Below, piece after piece: positions 1 to 5,223 of a stretch of DNA of 5,994 nt (position 1 is its first letter; each line of letters opens with the position of its first letter). Source of the DNA: Dehalococcoidia bacterium (GTDB taxonomy: Bacteria > Chloroflexota > Dehalococcoidia > SAR202 > UBA11138); contig JAAXHY010000133.1 in the NCBI GenBank assembly GCA_012270665.1, positions 1-5,994 of the forward strand, in the 5' to 3' direction. The translations under genes were made by a program, and so were the position numbers. The notes below the pieces were generated by a model. That model did not search any database. It saw nothing but the letters and a program-made list of their open reading frames with translations, and was not told the DNA's origin.

Positions 1-152
1 CCCACGACTGTCCGCGAGGCTTTCAGTTTCCCTGTGGGAGTGCCGTCTTCGTCAGAGGACTGCGCGGTTACGCTCGCCGGGGCAAGAAGCGCCAAGACTA
101 TCAGTAGCGCGAGCGCGGCGAATACGACGATTCGGAAGATGACTTGGTTCAT
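1..152 (-). CDS. N-terminus of a secreted protein with signal peptide (partial, runs off left edge)
   Basis: The minus strand reads open from an ATG at 152 to the window edge, giving 50 full codons and no stop. The first residues form a textbook Sec signal peptide: a short N-region with one Arg (MNQVIFR), an unbroken hydrophobic core (about residues 8-24) rich in Val, Ala and Leu, and a small-residue C-region ending VTA before QSS. Signal peptidase I cleavage is therefore predicted after about residue 30. The visible mature part is acidic then basic and polar (SSDEDGTPTGKLKASRTVV), so the protein is probably exported, but this is too little to name a family. An in-frame TGA lies at 165-167 and no other start codon falls between it and the ATG, which fixes this start even though the ribosome binding site is weak. 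The gene is divergent from the dimethylglycine enzyme gene and need not be related to it functionally. Confidence 0.72.
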   Translation of the reverse strand, partial: MNQVIFRIVVFAALALLIVLALLAPASVTAQSSDEDGTPTGKLKASRTVV

Positions 153-199
153 AGAGAGTTGGTCTCACAGATGCTTACCAGCGGGACAGTGTACATTCA

Positions 200-229
200 A
201 TCGTATCCTTCGCCCATAGCGCATAGCAA
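200..229 (-). promoter_or_regulatory. Candidate promoter for the secreted-protein gene
   Basis: Read on the minus strand, TTGCTA (229-224) is followed after 18 bases by TACGAT (205-200). Each hexamer matches the sigma-70 consensus at four of six positions. Transcription would start near 193 and leave a leader of about 40 bases before the ATG at 152. This is a consensus match only, and the organism's promoter preferences are unknown. Confidence 0.3.
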
Positions 230-307
230 AAGTCCGAGGCTTGTGCAAAGTCTGCTCAGGTGGAAGCTATGAGTTTGAGCGCGCGCATAGTATGTCATCT
301 CTGCTGG

Positions 308-336
308 TTGGTCAACTGCGGATTTTCTGTGCTAAC
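308..336 (+). promoter_or_regulatory. Weak candidate promoter for the dimethylglycine enzyme gene
   Basis: TTGGTC (308-313) and GCTAAC (331-336) are spaced by 17 bases, with a TGT immediately before the second element that would act as an extended -10. Each hexamer matches the sigma-70 consensus at only three positions. A start near 343 would give a leader of about 45 bases to the ATG at 388. The inverted repeat at 307-316 overlaps the -35 element. Confidence 0.2.
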
Positions 337-372
337 CTCAGACCGAGTTGGCTTCACACTTGGCGTGGCGCT

Positions 373-378
373 GGGAGG
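373..378 (+). promoter_or_regulatory. Ribosome binding site deciding the start at 388
   Basis: GGGAGG lies nine bases before the ATG at 388. The upstream TTG at 241 and ATG at 292, in the same frame, have no comparable site. The FAD-binding fold begins about 12 residues after the 388 start, as expected for the family. Together these favour 388. Confidence 0.75.
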
Positions 379-387
379 CATCCGGGC

Positions 388-2856
388 ATGGACAGTATCG
401 CATTGCCGGAGCGAGCGAGGGCGGTCATCATCGGCGCGGGCATCGCGGGCTGCAGCGTCGCCTATCACCTGGCGAAGCTCGGCTGGCGGGACATCGTAGT
501 CGTGGAGCAGGGGCCGCTGTTCGAGACGGGCGGTTCCACATCCCACGCGCCCGGACTCGTCTTCCAGATCAACCCCTCCAAGACAATGGCGGGTTTCGCG
601 CGTTACACCGTCGAACTCTGCAAGAGCATGGAACTGGATGGTGAACCGTGCTCGAATCCGGTCGGCAGCCTCGAGGTCGCCTGGACGCCGGAGCGTCTCG
701 AGGACCTGAAGCGCAGGGCCGGATTCGGCATGAGTTGGGGGATCGAGGCCCATGTGATCAGTCCGGGTGAAGCGCGCGACCTGATCCCAATGCTGTCCGA
801 CCGCATCCTGGGCGCGCTCTACGTCCCGTCCGACATCCAGACTAAAGCCACCAGGCCCGCCGAGGCCATGGCGCGCGAGGCCGAGCGAAACGGAGCGGCC
901 TTCTACGCCAACGCGAAGGTCACAGGCTTCGGCATATCTAACGGGCGGATAGACGCGGTTCACACCACGCGGGGCGACATCGTGACCGAACTGGTCGTCT
1001 CCGCCGCCGGGATATGGGCTCCCAGGGTCGGAGGCATGGCCGGCGTCTCGATACCGCTGTCTCCGATGCAGCACCTATACGCCGTTACGACGCCGCTGGA
1101 AGAACTGGCGGGCGCGACTGAGGAAGTATCCCACCCGATTCTGCGTCACCAGGACGAGGCGATGTACTTCCGGCAGGTCGGCGAGTCCTACGGCATCGGC
1201 GCGTACAACCACGAACCCCTGCTTGTGGAATCCGAAGACATCCTCGATCACGAGGACGCTCCGCTCGCGCCCGCGGAGATGGAATTCACTCCGGTGCATT
1301 TCGAGAAGGCGAGGGCGGCCATGGGCGAGTTGCTCCCCGCTCTCCAAGGCGCGGAACTGACCCGCAAGTTCAACGGCCTGTTCTCGTTCACCAACGACGG
1401 GTTCCCTGTGCTGGGCGAATCGCCCGACGTTCGCGGATTCTGGTCCGCGCAGGCCGTCTGGATAACGCACGCGGGGGGCGTCGGCAAGGCTGTCGCCGAG
1501 TGGATTGTCAACGGCGAGCCGACGACCGATCTGCGCGAGTGCGACATCCTGCGTTTCCACCCTCACGCCCACAGCCGCCAATACGTCCGAGCGCGGGCGG
1601 CGCAGCAGTACCGCGAGGTGTACGACATCATCCACCCGCGACAGCAGATGAATCACCCAAGGAATCTCAGGCTGACTCCATTCTATGCCCGACAGAAGGA
1701 ACTCGGCGCGGTCTTCTTCGAGAACGCGGGCTGGGAACGCCCGCAGTGGTACGACTCCAACGCGGGCCTGCTCGACTCGCTCAGCGTCGCGGGAGAGTCG
1801 CGTGACGGCTGGGAGGCTCGCGAGTGGTCGCCGACCGTCGCGGCTGAACACGTTGCCACCAGAGAGCGGGTCGCCATGTTCGACCTGACCCCGTTTGCCC
1901 AATTCGAGGTGACCGGCCCGGGCGCGCTCACCGTGCTCCAGCGCCTGGCCTCCAACCAGATGAATAAGCCCATCGGGACGATTACGTACACGTCCTTGCT
2001 TACCCCAAGCGGCGGTATCAAGTGTGACCTCACGGTCACTCGTTTGGGAGATGAACGATTCATGGTGGTCACCGGCGGCGCGATGGGACTCCACGATCTG
2101 GAATGGATACAAGCGCATCTACCCGATGATGGCTCGGTCACCGTCAATGACATTTCATCGTCCCAGTGCTGTATCGGACTCTGGGGTCCGAGGTCGCGCG
2201 ACCTGCTCAGCCGGGTCTGCGCCGACAACCTCAGCAACGAGGGCTTCCCTTACATGGCCGCAAGGAGCGTCACCATAGGCGAAGTTCCCGCGCTCGCCCT
2301 GCGCATCTCATACGTAGGCGAGCTCGGCTGGGAGATATACGCGCCCACCGAACTTGGCCTTCACCTGTGGGATACGCTGTGGGAGGCGGGCGGTCCGCTC
2401 GGCGTCATCGCCGCGGGCGGAGGCGCTTTCGACTCGCTGCGCCTCGAAAAGGGGTATCGGCTCTGGGGAAACGACATCCACACTGAGTACAACCCCTACG
2501 AGGCGGGCATAGGATTCGCGGTCAGGATGCGTAAGGGGAACTTCATCGGACGTGACGCGCTCAGGCAGATCCGCGCGCGCGGCCCGGAGCGAAAATTGTC
2601 CTGCATGACCCTGGACGATCCCGCCGCCGTAGTAATGGGCAAGGAGCCTATCCTGGACGGGAACCGCGTTCTGGGATACGTAACCAGCGCGAACTACGGA
2701 CACTCGATAGGGCGAGGCATAGTGTACGGCTACCTTCCCGTCGAATACTCTGAGGTGGGAACGAGCGTTGACGTTCTCTACTTCGGTCAACGCCTTCAGG
2801 CCACCATTCAGAAAGAACCGCTCTACGATCCTCAAGGCGCTAAGATGAAGGTGTAA
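388..2856 (+). CDS. Dimethylglycine oxidase/dehydrogenase: FAD amine oxidase fused to a THF-dependent aminomethyltransferase domain
   Basis: Oxidatively demethylates N,N-dimethylglycine to sarcosine and transfers the methyl carbon to tetrahydrofolate as 5,10-methylene-THF, in the cytoplasm. From the 388 start the protein has 822 residues, against about 830 for Arthrobacter globiformis dimethylglycine oxidase, which it resembles throughout. The FAD/DAO domain spans about 10-375, with GAGIAG at 16-21 and E40 ending the second strand. GGSTSHAPG (48-56) carries His53, the covalent flavin attachment residue. His229 and Tyr260 align with the studied active-site H225 and Y259 of the Arthrobacter enzyme. 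A linker domain (about 375-430) leads to the GcvT-type folate domain (about 430-710), where Asp547 aligns with catalytic D552, and a C-terminal GcvT barrel (about 735-815) ending EPLYDP. The residue matches rest on remembered sequence, not a computed alignment. Oxidase (O2) and dehydrogenase (electron-transfer flavoprotein) cannot be separated by sequence alone, and sarcosine is a possible alternative substrate. It is the first gene of the plus-strand series, 80 bases before the next. Confidence 0.93.
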   Translation: MDSIALPERARAVIIGAGIAGCSVAYHLAKLGWRDIVVVEQGPLFETGGSTSHAPGLVFQINPSKTMAGFARYTVELCKSMELDGEPCSNPVGSLEVAWTPERLEDLKRRAGFGMSWGIEAHVISPGEARDLIPMLSDRILGALYVPSDIQTKATRPAEAMAREAERNGAAFYANAKVTGFGISNGRIDAVHTTRGDIVTELVVSAAGIWAPRVGGMAGVSIPLSPMQHLYAVTTPLEELAGATEEVSHPILRHQDEAMYFRQVGESYGIGAYNHEPLLVESEDILDHEDAPLAPAEMEFTPVHFEKARAAMGELLPALQGAELTRKFNGLFSFTNDGFPVLGESPDVRGFWSAQAVWITHAGGVGKAVAEWIVNGEPTTDLRECDILRFHPHAHSRQYVRARAAQQYREVYDIIHPRQQMNHPRNLRLTPFYARQKELGAVFFENAGWERPQWYDSNAGLLDSLSVAGESRDGWEAREWSPTVAAEHVATRERVAMFDLTPFAQFEVTGPGALTVLQRLASNQMNKPIGTITYTSLLTPSGGIKCDLTVTRLGDERFMVVTGGAMGLHDLEWIQAHLPDDGSVTVNDISSSQCCIGLWGPRSRDLLSRVCADNLSNEGFPYMAARSVTIGEVPALALRISYVGELGWEIYAPTELGLHLWDTLWEAGGPLGVIAAGGGAFDSLRLEKGYRLWGNDIHTEYNPYEAGIGFAVRMRKGNFIGRDALRQIRARGPERKLSCMTLDDPAAVVMGKEPILDGNRVLGYVTSANYGHSIGRGIVYGYLPVEYSEVGTSVDVLYFGQRLQATIQKEPLYDPQGAKMKV

Positions 2857-2896
2857 CTCTCCGGCCCAAAACTCGCGTTGTCTCACCCAGTCAATC

Positions 2897-2908
2897 GGAG
2901 TACACTCC
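2897..2908. repeat. Short inverted repeat in the 80-base gap (possible operator)
   Basis: GGAGT-AC-ACTCC is a perfect 5-base inverted repeat with a 2-base centre. It sits just before an AT-rich TATATT (2913-2918) and 28 bases ahead of the next gene's start. It could be a regulator site, or chance; no good -35 element accompanies the TATATT. Confidence 0.2.
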
Positions 2909-2924
2909 ACGCTATATTCGCGGA

Positions 2925-2930
2925 AGGAGG
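2925..2930 (+). promoter_or_regulatory. Strong ribosome binding site for the GTG start at 2937
   Basis: AGGAGG, within a longer purine run (2922-2936), ends six bases before the GTG at 2937. This near-perfect anti-16S match supports a non-ATG start. Confidence 0.85.
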
Positions 2931-2936
2931 GAGAAA

Positions 2937-4187
2937 GTGGGCAAGCCGATAAGTCATACGGTAAAGAGGCCCGGTAGAAGGCGTGTGGACCCCGACATAG
3001 AGATACCGGTCGCCGAAGACCTGGCCTCCGTCCCCGGTATCCCGCAGAACCCCGCGGACGTGGCTTTTTACAGCAGGGAATTCCCACTAGAGACACAGGC
3101 GATAGAAAAGTCCGCGGATCGTCAGTGGGCGGTGAAGACCTACCCCAAGGATATGTCCGAGTTCCTCGATGGGCATGACGCGCGGATGAAGCCGATGTAC
3201 GAAGAGGGGCTGGTGTCCGCCGACGTCGAGCCGACTGGCGCGCCGGTCGCCGGGGAAGACCTGACTGAGGACATTCGTCAGTTCGCGCGAAAGCTGGGAT
3301 TCGGAGAAGTGGGCTTCACCAGGCACGACCGACACTATACGTTCTCGGGCAAGAAGCGCTGGGCGAAGTTCGAGCGCGCCATTTGCCTTGCTTACGAGCA
3401 GGACTACCGCATGACTCAGACCGGCCCGGGCCCCGAGTCCGACCAAGCGCGATTCGAGACCTACGAGGTCGAGCAGGCGGGCTGTCTGGAGATTGCGGAG
3501 TACATCAGGTCCAGGGGCTACCGCGCGCAGGTCCATGACGGATACGATTGCAGTGGCCCCTACATACCGCTGTTCGTCGCGGCGGGGCTGGGGCAACTCG
3601 GCGCGAACGGACAACTGCTGTCGCCCCATTTCGGCTCGCGCGCCCGTCTGATGCTCGTCACCACCGACGCGCCCGTGACCTACGACGAGCCCGTGGACTA
3701 CGGTATCCACAAGTTCTGCCAGGAATGCCAGGTCTGCGTCAATCGCTGCCCAGGACGCGCGATTGTCAAGGATAAAGTCTGGTGGCGTGGAGTCCGGAAG
3801 AACAAGCTCATATACGATCGCTGCCGTCCGGTCATGGTGACATTCCACGGTTGCGCGGTCTGCATGATCGTATGCCCGATCCAGCGTTACGGCATGAAGC
3901 CTGTCATGGAGCACTACGTCGAGACCGGCGAGGTGCTTGGCAAAGGCACAGATAACCTGGAACGTTACTCAATCGAGGGTAAGGGAGACTTTGGCACAGG
4001 CGAACTGCCTCAATTCGACCGCGAATTCTTCGAGTTTCCGCATGGCCGCGAGGAAGAGTGGCTATTCGAGAAATTCAAGGAAAAGCTCGCCTCCGAGGGT
4101 GTACCAAGCGAAGCGGAGCTTGTAGAATTCGCAACCGACGTCAAGAAGGTTCTGGACAAGGGCGAAACCACTTTCGACATCGCCTGA
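2937..4187 (+). CDS. Cytoplasmic reductive-dehalogenase/QueG-like protein: cobalamin domain plus two 4Fe-4S clusters
   Basis: Predicted corrinoid-dependent reductase of the RdhA/epoxyqueuosine reductase (QueG) superfamily; reaction and substrate unknown. The 416-residue protein starts at a GTG. Residues about 110-260 match the cobalamin-binding fold, including AAGLGQLGANGQLLS (215-229), a stretch typical of reductive dehalogenases. A bacterial ferredoxin-type pair follows: C261-x2-C264-x2-C267-x3-C271-P, then C296, C306-x2-C309-x3-C313-P. All eight ligands are present, so two 4Fe-4S clusters are expected. About 100 further residues, charged and partly helical, follow. There is no twin-arginine or other signal peptide, no membrane segment and no fused flavin-reductase domain. 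This argues against respiratory dehalogenase and against the NpRdhA-type catabolic fusion. QueG has a catalytic Asp in a D-x-GP context; here DCSGP (204-208) is offset by one, so queuosine function is doubtful. It lies 80 bases after the dimethylglycine enzyme gene and 30 before the folate reductase gene, suggesting a link to C1 metabolism. Confidence 0.82.
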   Translation: MGKPISHTVKRPGRRRVDPDIEIPVAEDLASVPGIPQNPADVAFYSREFPLETQAIEKSADRQWAVKTYPKDMSEFLDGHDARMKPMYEEGLVSADVEPTGAPVAGEDLTEDIRQFARKLGFGEVGFTRHDRHYTFSGKKRWAKFERAICLAYEQDYRMTQTGPGPESDQARFETYEVEQAGCLEIAEYIRSRGYRAQVHDGYDCSGPYIPLFVAAGLGQLGANGQLLSPHFGSRARLMLVTTDAPVTYDEPVDYGIHKFCQECQVCVNRCPGRAIVKDKVWWRGVRKNKLIYDRCRPVMVTFHGCAVCMIVCPIQRYGMKPVMEHYVETGEVLGKGTDNLERYSIEGKGDFGTGELPQFDREFFEFPHGREEEWLFEKFKEKLASEGVPSEAELVEFATDVKKVLDKGETTFDIA

Positions 4188-4204
4188 GTCGCGGGCCATC
4201 GAAT

Positions 4205-4212
4205 AAGGGAGG
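4205..4212 (+). promoter_or_regulatory. Ribosome binding site for the TTG start at 4218
   Basis: AAGGGAGG ends five bases before the TTG at 4218. The MetF fold begins within the first 15 residues from this codon, so no shorter start is plausible. Confidence 0.8.
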
Positions 4213-4217
4213 CAGAG

Positions 4218-5090
4218 TTGCCCGCGTTTTCCGAATCGCTCAAGTCCGGCAGGTTCGTAGTAACCGCCGAGTTAAACCCGCCAAAGGGCGCCGACCTAGG
4301 GCCTCTATTCGAGGAGGCGACGGCCCTGAGCGGTATTGTTGACGCTTTCAACCTGACCGACTCCGCGGGCGCCAACATGTCCATGGCCCCAATCGCGGCG
4401 GCCCATCTTATGCTCGACAGAGGAATGGAGCCGATCCTCCAGATTACGGGACGCGACCGCAATCGGATCGCGCTGGAGGGTGAACTGCTCGCCGCCTCCG
4501 CGCTCGGAATCAACAACGTACTCTGCATGAGCGGCGATCCGCCCGGACGCGGAGACCATCCCGACGCCGTGGGCGTCTTTGACCTAAGAGCCGAGACACT
4601 GCTGGACGCCGTATCCGCGATGAACTCAGGAACAGATATGTACGGCAATGAACTAAAGGGAACCCCAACCCTCTTTCCCGGGGCCGTCGCCAATCCGGGC
4701 GCCGACGACCCTGACACCGAACTTGCGCGCATGGAGGACAAGGCGAAGCGGGGAGCGGCCTTCTTCCAGACCCAGGCCGTTTACGATGCCGCGGCCTTCG
4801 AGAAGTTCATGGAATCGGCGCGAGGATTCGGAGTTCCGGTCATCGCCGGCATGATAGTCCTCAAGTCGGCTCGCATGGCGCGCTTCCTAAACGACAAACT
4901 TCCCGGCGTTAGCGTGCCGGACGACATTATCGGAGAGATGGAGGGCGCCCAGGACAGGGCGGCGACCGGCCTGGAAATCACCGCGCGGCTCATTCGCGAG
5001 GTGCGCGATATGTGCGACGGCGCTCACATCATGGCCATCGGGTGGGAGTCACGCATCCCCGCGATTCTGGAATCGGCTGACCTGATCTGA
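4218..5090 (+). CDS. metF: Methylenetetrahydrofolate reductase (MetF type)
   Basis: Flavin enzyme interconverting 5,10-methylene-THF and 5-methyl-THF, cytoplasmic. The 290-residue length matches the single-domain bacterial form (about 296 in E. coli), without the C-terminal regulatory domain of eukaryotes. Visible family marks are TAELNPPKG (16-24), whose Glu18 aligns with the catalytic E28 of E. coli MetF; TDSAGANMSM (47-56); QITGRDRNR (75-83); CMSGDPPG (103-110), whose Asp107 aligns with flavin-tuning D120; and FFQTQAVYD (182-190), whose Gln186 aligns with folate-binding Q183. The barrel is complete. The TTG start has a strong ribosome binding site, and the gene lies 30 bases after the Fe-S protein gene, so the two are very likely cotranscribed. 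Between a methylene-THF producer and a probable methyl-THF producer, it could run in the oxidative direction to feed methyl groups into central C1 pools, or supply methionine synthesis. Family assignment is firm; direction and electron partner are inferred. Confidence 0.92.
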   Translation: MPAFSESLKSGRFVVTAELNPPKGADLGPLFEEATALSGIVDAFNLTDSAGANMSMAPIAAAHLMLDRGMEPILQITGRDRNRIALEGELLAASALGINNVLCMSGDPPGRGDHPDAVGVFDLRAETLLDAVSAMNSGTDMYGNELKGTPTLFPGAVANPGADDPDTELARMEDKAKRGAAFFQTQAVYDAAAFEKFMESARGFGVPVIAGMIVLKSARMARFLNDKLPGVSVPDDIIGEMEGAQDRAATGLEITARLIREVRDMCDGAHIMAIGWESRIPAILESADLI

Positions 5091-5223
5091 CGCTATGTGA
5101 GAACCTCACGTCTCCCAGCCACTTCGACGCGCTTCGCGCATATTGCGACTATGTCTGAATCAACTACGGACTATCGGAACAGAACGCTCGGCTCACTGAA
5201 GTCTCGCAACTGGAGGCAATCAA
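5091..5223 (+). other. Intergenic gap between metF and the DmdA-like gene
   Basis: This is the longest gap within the plus-strand series (133 bases). It contains a small hairpin just after the metF stop, with GTGAG (5097-5101) and CTCAC (5105-5109) around a 3-base loop, extendable by one wobble and one A-T pair. No T-run follows, so it is not a standard intrinsic terminator. A second short stem, GCGC-TTC-GCGC, lies at 5129-5139. GACTAT occurs twice (5147-5152 and 5169-5174), 22 bases apart, or about two helical turns. I find no convincing -35/-10 pair. The size and structure leave room for a separate promoter or attenuation for the last gene. Confidence 0.4.
5212..5216 (+). promoter_or_regulatory. 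Ribosome binding site for the ATG at 5224
   Basis: GGAGG lies seven bases before the ATG at 5224. The next in-frame ATG (5308, residue 29) has no such site, so the longer N-terminus is preferred. Confidence 0.75.

Larger units (their letters stand above)
153..387. other. Divergent intergenic region
   Basis: This stretch separates the minus-strand signal-peptide gene from the plus-strand dimethylglycine enzyme gene and should hold both promoters. A weak candidate is visible for each direction and is listed separately. A short inverted repeat, GTTG-GT-CAAC, lies at 307-316 over the plus-strand candidate -35 element and could be an operator half-structure, but it is short enough to be chance. 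The plus-strand reading frame happens to be open back to a TTG at 241, but the translation there does not resemble the enzyme family. I see no tRNA, riboswitch fold or terminator. Confidence 0.6.

Noticed and set aside
34..219. Plus-strand 61-codon open frame at the left edge
   Set aside because: It lies opposite a clear minus-strand signal peptide, has no family resemblance, and its GTG start has no convincing ribosome binding site.
241..387. N-terminal extension of the dimethylglycine enzyme from the TTG at 241
   Set aside because: The 49 extra residues look non-coding in composition, have no ribosome binding site at 241, and precede the FAD fold by far more than in the family. The ATG at 388 has GGGAGG at a proper distance.
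1075..2118. Long minus-strand open frame (347 codons) inside the dimethylglycine enzyme gene
   Set aside because: It is antisense to a gene with strong family identity; long antisense frames are common in GC-rich coding DNA, and its translation is Arg-rich and unlike any family I know. The same holds for the minus-strand frames at 295-1074, 2308-3096, 3087-3914, 4010-4741 and 5164-5856.
2937..4187. Respiratory reductive dehalogenase
   Set aside because: There is no twin-arginine signal, no adjacent small membrane anchor gene, and no halogen-related neighbour. Only superfamily membership is supported.
2937..4187. Epoxyqueuosine reductase QueG
   Set aside because: The fold is shared, but the stretch around 204-229 is closer to dehalogenases, the expected catalytic Asp spacing is off by one, and no queuosine genes are nearby.
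5095..5111. Intrinsic terminator after metF
   Set aside because: The stem is short and no T-tract follows (the next bases are CTCCCAGCC), so it does not qualify as a rho-independent terminator.
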